From: Pseudomonadota bacterium
GTDB taxonomy: Bacteria > Pseudomonadota > Alphaproteobacteria > Sphingomonadales > Sphingomonadaceae
DNA length: 45,365 nucleotides
NCBI GenBank assembly: GCA_023424095.1
Contig: JAFAEG010000080.1
Coordinates: 1 to 45,365, forward strand
Direction: 5' to 3'
Below are positions 7,282 through 15,080 of this stretch, one piece after another. The notes under the pieces were generated by a model. It was not told where the DNA came from and searched no databases. It saw only the letters and a program-made list of their open reading frames with translations. Position 1 is the first letter of the stretch, and each line of letters opens with the position of its first letter. The translations under genes and the position numbers were made by a program.

Positions 7282-8270
7282 AATCTCACCAGCATCTTGC
7301 CCGTATTCGCGCCGGTGAACAGGCCGAGGAAGGCGTCCGGCATCGCCTCGATGCCGTCGTGGATCGTCTCGCGCGAGGTCACCTGCCCGCTCGCAACCCA
7401 CGGCCCCATCTCGGCGTAGAATTCGGGCATGCGGGCCAGATAGTCCGGGAACAGGAAGCCGCGGATGGTGATTCGGGCGGCGATCACGCGGGCGAGGTAG
7501 CGCAAGGCCATCGGGGTGGCGCTGTTATAGCCTTCGATCAGGCCGCAGATTGCGAAGCGGGCATTGCTTCGGGCGGCGGCCAAGGCCGCGTCGAGATGAT
7601 CGCCGCCGACATTGTCGAAATAGACGTCGATGCCCTTGGGCGCCGCCGCGAGCAGCCCCTTCACGATCGGCTCGGCCTTGTAATCCACCACCGCGTCGGC
7701 GCCGAGTTCCTTCACCCATGCACATTTGTCCGGGCCGCCTGCCGAGCCGATGACCGTCATGCCCTTGGCCTTGGCGATCTGCACCACGGCCGAGCCGACC
7801 GCGCCGGCGGCGGCGGAGACGAAGACGGTCTCCCCTGCCTTCGCCTCGGCGGCGTCGAGCAGGCCCCAATAGGCCGTGCCGCCGGTCAGGCCGAGATTGC
7901 CGAGCCAGTGATGATCCTCGACGCCCAGCGCCGGAAGCTTGTTGAACGCCGCCGCCGGGGCCTGCGAGACGTCGCGCCAGCCGAGCATATGCTGCACCAG
8001 ATCGCCGACCGCGTGGCTGTCCGCGCGGCTCTCGACCACGCGGCCGACCGCGCCGCCGTCCATCGGCTCGCCGAGCTGGAAGGGTGGGACATAGGACTTC
8101 ACGTCGTTCATCCGCCCGCGCATGTACGGATCGACGCTGAGCCAGGCATTGGCGACGCGGACCTCCCCCTCGCCGAGCGGCGGCAGCTCGCTTGCCTTCA
8201 GCTCGAAATCGGCGTGCGTCGGCATGCCCTGCGGGCGCTGCTTCAGGGTCCAGGCGCGAGATATGGTCAT
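7278..8270 (-). CDS. NADP-dependent medium-chain oxidoreductase (prostaglandin/curcumin reductase type)
   Basis: The 330-residue protein belongs to the zinc-independent MDR branch that reduces activated double bonds of enones using NADPH. The N-terminal GroES-like domain contains the family landmark LSVDPYMRGRM near residue 50. The Rossmann domain has AAAGAVGSAVVQIAKAKG near 153-170 and the ELGADAVVDYK segment that follows. Length and motif spacing match the YncB/CurA and prostaglandin reductase families. The physiological substrate is unknown. The ATG is the first of a two-gene unit with the 91-residue unknown downstream. Confidence 0.9.
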   Translation of the reverse strand: MTISRAWTLKQRPQGMPTHADFELKASELPPLGEGEVRVANAWLSVDPYMRGRMNDVKSYVPPFQLGEPMDGGAVGRVVESRADSHAVGDLVQHMLGWRDVSQAPAAAFNKLPALGVEDHHWLGNLGLTGGTAYWGLLDAAEAKAGETVFVSAAAGAVGSAVVQIAKAKGMTVIGSAGGPDKCAWVKELGADAVVDYKAEPIVKGLLAAAPKGIDVYFDNVGGDHLDAALAAARSNARFAICGLIEGYNSATPMALRYLARVIAARITIRGFLFPDYLARMPEFYAEMGPWVASGQVTSRETIHDGIEAMPDAFLGLFTGANTGKMLVRL

Positions 8271-8343
8271 GGGCTTTGCCTCCGGAATCTATCCTGAAAG
8301 GCTAGGCGTCTTTTCGCCGCGTCGGAAGCCCGGCAAAGTGCCA

Positions 8344-8372
8344 TTGCCAGCGGGCCAGTGCATCGCTATCTG
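8344..8372 (+). promoter_or_regulatory. Candidate sigma-70 promoter of tRNA-Ala
   Basis: TTGCCA (8344-8349) and TATCTG (8367-8372) are separated by 17 bases and lie about 48 bases before the tRNA. Spacing is ideal and the -35 element is good. Activity is inferred from position. Confidence 0.4.
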
Positions 8373-8419
8373 GGCGCCTTCGCGCGGGACGGGTCCCACC
8401 CTTCCCAGGCAAAAGGCGC

Positions 8420-8495
8420 GGGGCTGTAGCTCAGATGGGAGAGCGCTGCAATCGCACTGCAGAGGTCAGGAGTTCGATCCTCCTCAGCTCCACCA
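8420..8495 (+). tRNA. tRNA-Ala (anticodon CGC)
   Basis: A 76-base cloverleaf with CCA encoded. The acceptor stem GGGGCTG pairs with CAGCTCC (one G-T pair). The D arm contains AGCTCAGATGGGAGAGC, the anticodon stem CTGCA/TGCAG encloses the loop ATCGCAC with anticodon CGC, and the T loop is TTCGATC. It reads GCG alanine codons. Confidence 0.96.
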
Positions 8496-8500
8496 ACCTT

Positions 8501-8521
8501 CCTCCGGACCTGATCCGGAGG
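8501..8521 (+). terminator. Hairpin after tRNA-Ala
   Basis: A perfect 8-bp stem CCTCCGGA/TCCGGAGG with a 5-base loop begins 5 bases after the CCA end. There is no T-tract, so it may serve as a transcription terminator or a 3'-processing boundary. Confidence 0.55.
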
Positions 8522-8613
8522 CTCGGCTGGCAAGCCGTCCGGACAGGCCCGGGCACCGCGAATCCCTTCCTCCATTTGCCGGATCGGCGCGCGGCGGGCT
8601 AAGCCGCAAGGTG

Positions 8614-9729
8614 ATGCACCCAGCCGCTCCTCCTGCGCCTTTGCGCCTGGCCGCGGCATGTTGCGCGCCTGATCTCAATCCGGGGCAATGCGACCTGATT
8701 CGCGACCGCGCGGCCGGGGCGGATTGGGCGGTCATGCTGCGCCTGTTCCGGCGGCACCGGATCGAGGGGCTGGCCTGGCGGGCGCTGTCGCAAAGCGGGG
8801 TGGAGCTGCCGACCGAGGTCGCGGTCGCGCTGCGGAAACGGGCGGAGCGGGCGACGGCGACGAACATGCAGGCCGCTCTGGTCATGGCCCGGCTGCAGCG
8901 CCGCTTCGCCGCCGCAAGCGTGGACCTGTTGTTCATCAAGGGGCTGACGCTCGGCCAGCTCGCTTATGGCAATCCGCTGGCCAAGGCGGCGTGGGATATC
9001 GACGTGCTCGTGGCCGAGGATGACGTCGCCGCTGCCGCCGAATTGCTGGCGGCGGAAGGCTTCTCCTGCGTGATCCCGGCGCCGCGCGACGGCCTGGAAG
9101 GCCTGCTGCGCTGGCACGCCACCGCGAAGGAATCGGTCTGGTGCGACGAAGCCGGCCGAATCGTCGAGCTACATGACGGGCTGGCGGATCATCCTCTGCT
9201 CATCCCCGACATCGGCATGGCGAGCCCGCGACAGGAGGTGACGATCGGGCAGGGCCTGACCTTCCCGACGCTCGCGACCCCGGAACTCTACGCCTATCTG
9301 GCCGTGCATGGCGGCTGGAGCGGCTGGTTCAGGCTGAAATGGCTCGCCGACGTGGCGGCCTTGCTGGCGAGCCGGTCGGCGGCGGAGATTTCCGCCCTGC
9401 ACGACGCGGCCGAGGCGTTGGGCGCCGACCGCGCCAGCGCGCTGGCGCTGTTGCTGGGCGAATGGCTGTTCGACCTGCAGCTCGCGCCGGACCTGCGGGC
9501 GCGGATTGCGGGCGATCGCAAGGCCCAGGCCCTGTTCCGGATCGTCGCGCGCGCCCTTTCGGGCCGCTTCATGCTGGAGGAACTGGATCAGCACCGGCTC
9601 GGCACCTGGTGGATGCATCGGGTCCAGCTCGGGCTGGGCGGCGGTGCGCGCTACAAAATGATCCAGGCCGGGGAGGAATGGCGGCGGTTGCAGCGGCAGG
9701 CGGCGAAACGGCTGGCGCCGAAGGCCTAA
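8614..9729 (+). CDS. PF14907-like nucleotidyltransferase family protein
   Basis: The 371-residue protein has an N-terminal helical region (LFRRHRIEGLAWRAL). A nucleotidyltransferase-like core follows: FIKGLTLGQLAYG near residue 110, then AWDIDVLV near 129, whose DxD would be metal-binding. This arrangement matches the uncharacterised nucleotidyltransferase family PF14907, found in bacteria near sugar or peptide-modification genes. The nucleotide and acceptor are unknown. The ATG at 8614 is weakly preceded by AAGG; the longer open frame to 8122 runs through the tRNA-Ala gene and is not coding. The 3' end overlaps the convergent rhodanese-like gene by 4 bases. Confidence 0.72.
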   Translation: MHPAAPPAPLRLAAACCAPDLNPGQCDLIRDRAAGADWAVMLRLFRRHRIEGLAWRALSQSGVELPTEVAVALRKRAERATATNMQAALVMARLQRRFAAASVDLLFIKGLTLGQLAYGNPLAKAAWDIDVLVAEDDVAAAAELLAAEGFSCVIPAPRDGLEGLLRWHATAKESVWCDEAGRIVELHDGLADHPLLIPDIGMASPRQEVTIGQGLTFPTLATPELYAYLAVHGGWSGWFRLKWLADVAALLASRSAAEISALHDAAEALGADRASALALLLGEWLFDLQLAPDLRARIAGDRKAQALFRIVARALSGRFMLEELDQHRLGTWWMHRVQLGLGGGARYKMIQAGEEWRRLQRQAAKRLAPKA

Positions 9730-10850
9730 TTGCCGCCGAGTTGCGCGCCGAGCGCCTGCATCGGCAGGCCGGCATCTTCCCACGCCTGCAGGCCGCCGCG
9801 ATACCAATAGAGGTTGCTGTAGCCCATCGCCGCGGCGCGGAGCGTGGCATTGTAGGATTCCCAGCAATTCACGCCCATGCAGTAGAAGATCAGGGCCCGG
9901 CTCGTATCGCCCCCGGCCAGGCGGTCGATCGCATTCTTGCCGTTGACCTGATGCTCGTCGGTGAAGACGCCCGCCCGCCCGACAGCGGGAAGCCAGTGCG
10001 CGCCGGTCAGCGTGCGGCCATGCGCGCCGTCGAGCACGTCGATGAGGATCGGGTTGCCGCTGCCGATCAGTTCACGCACCTGCTCGGTGGTGACGCGGCG
10101 GCCGGCGGGGATATCCAGCGGCGTCGGTGAGCCGACGTTCGATTGCAGGGTGGATTGCGCCGGGACGCGATAATCGACCAGCTCATGGCCATAGCCCAGG
10201 GAAGGATTGGCCGGCGGCCGGGTCGGCGCGGCGATGGCCGTCGCGGGTGCCGCCGCGGGACCGCTCAGCATCCGCGGAACGAACAATATGCCGAGCACGA
10301 GCACCAGCACGCCGCCTAGGATCGCGGCGATCAGGCCGAGATTGGGGCCGCGCGCGACCGGCTGCGAATGGTGCGGCGGCGGCACGGGCTGCGAGGAATA
10401 GGGGCTGCTCCAGGCTGGCTGCGGTGGCGGCGCGGCGACCGGCTGGAGCGGCATCGCCGGTCGCCGATCGCTGCCGCGCGGATCGGAGCGCGGCCCCGGA
10501 TCCTGCACATAGACGCTGGGCAAAGGTCCGAGATTGAGCGCGTGGGCGATGGCGCGCACGACATTCTGGGCGACTTCGGCGCGCAGGCCGATCTCCGATT
10601 CCATCAGCGCCGCCTGCCGGTCGATGGCGATTCCGGCGAGGCTGCGGTCGCCGTCGGCCAGCGCCTGGGCCACGCCCAGCTCCACCGCCGAGGCCATGGT
10701 CTTGATCTCGCGGCGCAGGTCGGGCTGGTGATCGAGCATCAGCCCGGTCAGCCGGTGCCGGTTCTGCCACAAAGCCGCCCCTTCCTGATCGGCCAGGCCG
10801 CGCAGGTCCGCCGCGATCAGATCATAGGGAAAGGCGGGAGGTGCGTTCAT
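9726..10850 (-). CDS. Single-TM protein with C-terminal CxxxxCW rhodanese-like domain
   Basis: The 374-residue protein has three parts. Residues about 10-105 are a helical N-terminal module shared with the upstream gene product (PDLRREIKTMASAVELG). A Pro/Ser-rich linker follows, then one membrane span (LGLIAAILGGVLVLVLGILF) near 200-220. The C-terminal part is rhodanese-like, with ILIDVLDG, TGAHWLP and the loop YCMGVNCWESYNA, resembling the CxxCW-motif proteins associated with PQQ-dependent catabolism. An N-in topology would put the rhodanese-like domain in the periplasm. The ATG lies 4 bases after the preceding stop. It is the last gene of the kinase/phosphatase operon. A sulfur-transfer role is not established. 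Confidence 0.75.
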   Translation of the reverse strand: MNAPPAFPYDLIAADLRGLADQEGAALWQNRHRLTGLMLDHQPDLRREIKTMASAVELGVAQALADGDRSLAGIAIDRQAALMESEIGLRAEVAQNVVRAIAHALNLGPLPSVYVQDPGPRSDPRGSDRRPAMPLQPVAAPPPQPAWSSPYSSQPVPPPHHSQPVARGPNLGLIAAILGGVLVLVLGILFVPRMLSGPAAAPATAIAAPTRPPANPSLGYGHELVDYRVPAQSTLQSNVGSPTPLDIPAGRRVTTEQVRELIGSGNPILIDVLDGAHGRTLTGAHWLPAVGRAGVFTDEHQVNGKNAIDRLAGGDTSRALIFYCMGVNCWESYNATLRAAAMGYSNLYWYRGGLQAWEDAGLPMQALGAQLGGN

Positions 10851-10854
10851 CGCC

Positions 10855-12054
10855 TCACTCGATCTGCCCGCAGCCGACGATCGTGCCGCTGGTCGGATCG
10901 GCGATGCACATGCCCGCGCCGGACAGCACGACATCCGCCTGGCCGGCTTCGCTGGCGAAGGCGATTTCGGTCGCGCCCGCGCCAACGCCATCCTGTTGCC
11001 ATTGCACCTGCATGGTCCGCGCGGGCGAATTGTCGTCGGTCATCTGCAGGGCGAGGCGGCCGGTGCCGATCGAGCGCGCGCCCGCGCCGTTGCTGGCGAG
11101 GACGGTCGTCTCGCCTTCCCAGCCGCCATTGGGGAGAATGATCAGCCCGTCGATCGGGCCGGATTCCGCGGCGACGCGAAAGCCGATGCCGATCCGTCCG
11201 TCCGCAAACCTCTGGAGGGGCAGGCGGACGGCCTGTCCCTCCAGCGGGGTAAGGGTCGGGCCGCCGGGGCGTGGCGTCGTGTCGGTCGGTTGCGGGGGAA
11301 CCGGCTGCGGTCCTTTCGCGACGGGCGGGGCGACGGGCGCAGCCGGCGCGGTGGTGGCCGTGCCGGTCGCGGAACCGCCGTACGTGCGCCACAGGGTGTA
11401 GCCGACCGCGGCGGCGATGATGATTGCCGCGATCAGGACGAAGAACCAGGTCTGCGTGTAAAAAGGCCTGGGCGGCGGCGCGCGATAAGGGCCGGGGCCA
11501 TAGCCCCCATACGGCGGATGATAGGGACCCGACTGCGGCTGCGGCTGCGGCTGCGGCTGCGGCGGCGGTGGGGCGAAAAATGGCGGTGCCGCCGGTTGTG
11601 GCGGTGGCGGGGCACCGCCGACGGCGATGCTGTCTCCGGCCCAATTGTCCTCGCCGGTCCTGTGGCCGGACGGCGCGTCGGCGCCGACGACGATGCTGTC
11701 CCCCGCCCAATCGTCGCCCAGCGGCGGCGGCGGCGACGGATCCGCAGGGCCGATCCCCGCGCCGCCCTGACAGGCAACGGCGAGGCCGGGCCCCACCACG
11801 CTCATCGACAGCATTTCCTGGCGGGCGATGTCGGCGGCGATCGCCTGGCGCTCCGCTTCGGCATCGGCCGCGCCGGCGATCCGCACCGGCGCGCCCATCG
11901 CCAGCGCCGCGGCCATCGCCTGGATCTCGCCATGAAGATCCGGTGCCTGGCTGCTCAGCCGGGAGCGCAGGCCCGCGGTATCGCGCAAGGCGGCGTCGCC
12001 GCCGGTCTGGCGGGCCTGAATGAGCAGAAGGAGAAGGCGATCCTCGATCGACAT
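10855..12054 (-). CDS. Single-TM protein with shared N-terminal module and extracytoplasmic beta-rich domain
   Basis: The 399-residue protein starts MSIEDRLLLLLIQ, preceded by a GGAAG-type ribosome binding site; the much longer frame upstream overlaps the vWA gene and is not used. Residues about 15-95 share the helical module of the downstream protein (PDLHGEIQAMAAALAMG). A Pro-rich linker carries two copies of the motif WAGDSI (DDWAGDSIVVG and DNWAGDSIAVG) and a PQPQPQ tract. One membrane span (FFVLIAAIIIAAAVGYTLW) follows near residue 200. The C-terminal part is probably beta-rich and periplasmic, ending in a Cys pair (GMC...GCGQ) that could form a disulfide. No family is recognised. Confidence 0.7.
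   Translation of the reverse strand: MSIEDRLLLLLIQARQTGGDAALRDTAGLRSRLSSQAPDLHGEIQAMAAALAMGAPVRIAGAADAEAERQAIAADIARQEMLSMSVVGPGLAVACQGGAGIGPADPSPPPPLGDDWAGDSIVVGADAPSGHRTGEDNWAGDSIAVGGAPPPPQPAAPPFFAPPPPQPQPQPQPQSGPYHPPYGGYGPGPYRAPPPRPFYTQTWFFVLIAAIIIAAAVGYTLWRTYGGSATGTATTAPAAPVAPPVAKGPQPVPPQPTDTTPRPGGPTLTPLEGQAVRLPLQRFADGRIGIGFRVAAESGPIDGLIILPNGGWEGETTVLASNGAGARSIGTGRLALQMTDDNSPARTMQVQWQQDGVGAGATEIAFASEAGQADVVLSGAGMCIADPTSGTIVGCGQIE
11533..11562. repeat. Hexamer microsatellite, CTGCGG x5
   Basis: Five perfect tandem copies of CTGCGG on the plus strand encode the Pro-Gln repeats of the linker in the overlapping minus-strand gene. The copy number could vary between strains in steps of two residues without a frameshift. 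Confidence 0.85.
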
Positions 12055-12065
12055 GATGCTGCTTC

Positions 12066-12749
12066 CTACCAGATGATGTCGCTGACGGGAGTGACGTCGG
12101 CCGGGCGGCTGCGGGCCAGGGTGGCGATCGGATCGTCGCCGACCGGCGACGAGGCCAGCTTCACCGGCGCCGTCGTCGCCCAGCGGATATAATCGGCCAA
12201 TTCGGTCGCATTGCTGGCGCGCAGCGGCGGCAGGGCCGGATTGGCGATGAACTTGTTGAGGATCGCCATGCCGGCATCGCTGCCGATCGCGATGGCGATC
12301 CGGGTCGCGGCGGCCCCTTCCGCCGTCGCCATCAGGGCGCGGATACCCGCGATGATGTCGTCGGTCGGATAGCCGTCGGAGGCGAGCACCAGCACGGGCG
12401 GCAATTGGCGGGCGGCCGCGGCATCCGCGGCCAAAGTGTCGGCGACCATCGTCAGCGCGGCGCCCATCGCGCTGTGGCCGTCGGCGTGGAGATCGGGCCA
12501 GACCAATTCGCCGACCGGGACCGCGCCATCGGTCAGCCAATGGGGCGCCGAGCCGAAGACGAGCACCCGCACCCGCACATCCACCTCCGGATTGTCGTCC
12601 GCCGCTTCCTTCAGGTCCGGCAAGGCGGTGCGCAGAGCATAGCTCAGCGAGGCGATGCGGTCGCCGCGCATCGAGCCCGAACAATCGAGCATCAGCACGA
12701 CCTGCAATTGCCGCCTGGCCAGAGCCGAGGTGTCGAGGCCGAGCGTCAT
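12066..12749 (-). CDS. TerY-like von Willebrand factor A domain protein
   Basis: The 227-residue protein is essentially a single vWA domain. The MIDAS motif DCSGSM is at residues 22-27, a GHSAMGAAL segment sits where the MIDAS threonine/serine is expected, and ASDGYPTDD supplies the third metal-binding loop. The strand order and the opening VVLMLDCSGSM.G.RI match the TerY-like vWA group linked to tellurite-resistance and related stress systems. These proteins are thought to scaffold complexes in a metal-dependent way. In the TerY-P triad a TerY vWA protein is encoded with a PP2C phosphatase and a zinc-ribbon kinase, both present upstream in this operon. The gene lies 4 bases after the PrsW gene and 11 bases before the next. 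Confidence 0.88.
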   Translation of the reverse strand: MTLGLDTSALARRQLQVVLMLDCSGSMRGDRIASLSYALRTALPDLKEAADDNPEVDVRVRVLVFGSAPHWLTDGAVPVGELVWPDLHADGHSAMGAALTMVADTLAADAAAARQLPPVLVLASDGYPTDDIIAGIRALMATAEGAAATRIAIAIGSDAGMAILNKFIANPALPPLRASNATELADYIRWATTAPVKLASSPVGDDPIATLARSRPADVTPVSDIIW

Positions 12750-12753
12750 GCCA

Positions 12754-14382
12754 TCAGCCCCGCACCACCACGTCGCCGATCAGGCCGCCGCCGAAATCGA
12801 TGCGGACGCCGGCGGCGAGACGGATATTCTGGTCGCGGTCGATCTGCTGGCGGGTGCCGTCGCGCAGATGGGCGGTCCAGGGTCCGGCGCCGCTGTTGCG
12901 CAGGCCGAGCACGCCGGGCCGGCTCGGATGCGGGACGACATCGCCGCGAACGCCCGCGCCGAGCACCGCAAGCACCGGATCGGCGTTGAAATCCACGACC
13001 GCGCCGGCGTCGAGCGCAAGCTGCCGTCCGGCAAGCGTGAGCATCAGTGGCGTCTGGACGGCCTCGGTCGGCTGCCCCGCCTGCGCGGGCGGAACCGGCG
13101 CGGGCACGGGCGGGGCCGCGTTCGACGCATAGCTGGCGAAGGGCGGAGCGGGCTGGAAGGGCGGAGCCTGCTGGGCGTGTGGTGCGCGCGGCGGGGCATA
13201 AGGCGAAGGCGCCGCGGCATAGCCGGGGAAGGGCGCCGGGACCGGGGCGGCCGGCATGCCGCCATAAGCGGGCATGACCGGCGGCGCCTCGCGACCGCCG
13301 CCGCTGCGGTCGATCACGATCGAGCCCATCGTGTCACCCGCATTGCCATGACGGCTGACGTGCAGCTGCCGTGCCTTCAGCACGACGCCGATCAGGAACA
13401 ATGCCTTGATCGCGGCGGCGACGAAAAAGAAATAGCCGCTCGGATCGATCGTCGCGGCGGTGTTCCACAAGGCGTGCAGCAATGAGGACAGGAGCCAGCC
13501 GCCGAGGATCAAAGGCACCATCTGTTTGCGGCGGAGCAGCGCCAGGCCGATGAAATAGCCGAAGATGGCGGAGTAAGCGATGTGCCCGACCGCGCCGCCG
13601 ATCACGCGGGGGAAATAGAGCAAGAGGGCCTGGGCGAGCCCCGCCTCCAGGCTGCGTGTCTCCTGCGTGACCCGCATTGCCGTGCCGGGCAGATATTGGC
13701 CGGCGGTTTCCACCAGAATGAAGGCGGCGCCCGCGAACACGCCGAGCAGGACGGCGTCGAGCGGCCCGCGAATGGCCAGGAATCGGGCGAGGCCGGAGGG
13801 CGGCCCCGGCCGCCGCTGCAGCTTTAGCGCCACCGCAAAGCCGATCAGGATCGGGATCGCCTTGAACGCTTCCTCCATCAGCCCTGCGCCGACGAAATGG
13901 GCGAAATAGGTCGCCGGTACGCCGGCCGTCTGGGAGAGCAAGAAGGGATCGGTGCCGGGCAGGGCGCGGAAGGCCAGGATGAACAGGTCGAGCACGAAGG
14001 GAATGCCGAACACGCTGGGGATCATCAGCGCGAAGGTCAGCAGGAAGCCCCAGAAATAGGGAAGAAACGGGCGTCCGGGGCGGGCATAGAAATAGATGAG
14101 CAGCCCGATCGTGAAGACCACGAAGAAGACGGCGGCGAAGGAAATGTAGACGAAGGTCTTCAGCGCATCCGGCACCGTCCGCGACTGGCCGAGCGAATCG
14201 GCCATGACGATGATCAGCGGCGCCAGCACTGCGGCGAGCAGCAGGAACAGGGTCAGCGGGCTGCGCCAAAGGCTGATCTTCTTCGAGCTGAACGGGATCA
14301 GCTCGGACATCGACGCCTGGTCGTGATCACGCGGCATGGGCGGCATGCCGGGCGGCGGCGAATAAGGCGGTGTTGGATTCAC
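12754..14382 (-). CDS. PrsW-type intramembrane metalloprotease fused to an FHA-like domain
   Basis: The 542-residue protein has a Pro-rich cytoplasmic start, about eight membrane segments (roughly residues 42-335), a disordered Pro/Ala linker and a C-terminal FHA-like domain (about 445-542). The membrane part carries the PrsW protease motifs: EEAFK at 170-174, FILVE at 221-225, H267 (HIAYS) and H303 (LLHALWN). Characterised PrsW of Bacillus cleaves an anti-sigma factor. The C-terminal domain (VVPHPSRPGVLGLRN, WTAHLRDG, IDFGGG) is also found at the end of the two-TM protein and the kinase in this operon. The start is GTG, preceded by GGGGGAGAG. A link to the divergent ECF sigma factor is speculation. 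Confidence 0.85.
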   Translation of the reverse strand: MNPTPPYSPPPGMPPMPRDHDQASMSELIPFSSKKISLWRSPLTLFLLLAAVLAPLIIVMADSLGQSRTVPDALKTFVYISFAAVFFVVFTIGLLIYFYARPGRPFLPYFWGFLLTFALMIPSVFGIPFVLDLFILAFRALPGTDPFLLSQTAGVPATYFAHFVGAGLMEEAFKAIPILIGFAVALKLQRRPGPPSGLARFLAIRGPLDAVLLGVFAGAAFILVETAGQYLPGTAMRVTQETRSLEAGLAQALLLYFPRVIGGAVGHIAYSAIFGYFIGLALLRRKQMVPLILGGWLLSSLLHALWNTAATIDPSGYFFFVAAAIKALFLIGVVLKARQLHVSRHGNAGDTMGSIVIDRSGGGREAPPVMPAYGGMPAAPVPAPFPGYAAAPSPYAPPRAPHAQQAPPFQPAPPFASYASNAAPPVPAPVPPAQAGQPTEAVQTPLMLTLAGRQLALDAGAVVDFNADPVLAVLGAGVRGDVVPHPSRPGVLGLRNSGAGPWTAHLRDGTRQQIDRDQNIRLAAGVRIDFGGGLIGDVVVRG

Positions 14383-14437
14383 GCTTGCTCTCCCCCTGAA
14401 CGGGCGTTTCCCGGATCGCTCGTGGCGGCACGCCCGA

Positions 14438-15070
14438 TCATGCCGGCCGCGCCTTCACCTCGCCGACCAGGCCGTCGCCAAAGTCGATGCACACGCCGGG
14501 CGCCAGCCGGACATTCTGGCTCTTGTCGATCGGCTGGTCGCGGCCGTCGCGCAGATGCGCCGTCCAGGCGCTTTCACCGGCATTGCGAATGCCGAGCACG
14601 CCGGGACGGCGCGGATGCGGGACGATGTCGCCGCGCACCCCCTGGCCGCGCCCACCCAAAGCAGGCTCCCCGCCCAGATCGATCCGAAGCCCCTCGCGAA
14701 GCGGGATGGCGACGCCGTCCACGTCGAACTGCAGCGGTGGCTCGGCCGCGGCCGGTGCCGGCGGTGCGAGCGGGACGGCATGAGGCTGCGGCGCATAAGC
14801 AGGAAAGGCACCCGGCTGGGGCGGCATCCCGCCATAGGGTGCGGGCGGATACGGCGTGGCCTGCCGGGCGCCTGACGAGAGCCGGCGGCCTTTCAGCAAA
14901 ATCGCGGCGCACAGGATCGCCAGCAGGAGCGCCGGGACCAGCAGATAGAAGATGTTGAACGCGCCGCCCTGGCGCCAAATGGCGAAAGCGGTCGCCAGCA
15001 AAGCGATGATCGCCGCCAGACTGAGCAGCAGGATCGCGGGACGCCATGTCGATGCCTGATCGGGGTTCAT
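14438..15070 (-). CDS. Two-TM membrane protein with C-terminal FHA-like domain
   Basis: The 210-residue protein has two membrane spans (about residues 11-32 and 39-60), a Pro/Ala/Tyr-rich linker, and a C-terminal FHA-like domain from about 113 to 205 (VPHPRRPGVLGIRN, WTAHLRDG, VRLAPGVCIDFGDG). With two spans and both ends cytoplasmic, it could anchor a phosphopeptide-reader-like domain at the membrane. The N-terminal sequence MNPDQAS and linker style resemble the PrsW protein encoded next, as if one derived from the other. The ATG follows AAAGGCG. It lies 10 bases after the PP2C gene. Confidence 0.75.
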   Translation of the reverse strand: MNPDQASTWRPAILLLSLAAIIALLATAFAIWRQGGAFNIFYLLVPALLLAILCAAILLKGRRLSSGARQATPYPPAPYGGMPPQPGAFPAYAPQPHAVPLAPPAPAAAEPPLQFDVDGVAIPLREGLRIDLGGEPALGGRGQGVRGDIVPHPRRPGVLGIRNAGESAWTAHLRDGRDQPIDKSQNVRLAPGVCIDFGDGLVGEVKARPA

Positions 15071-15080
15071 CGCATCGCCT

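Noticed and set aside
8122..8613. 164-codon N-terminal extension of the nucleotidyltransferase
   Set aside because: It would read through the tRNA-Ala gene and the 5' end of the divergent oxidoreductase.
11533..11562. Hexamer repeats as a CRISPR or phase-variation locus
   Set aside because: Units are six bases without spacers and changes in number keep the frame, so no on/off switching is expected.
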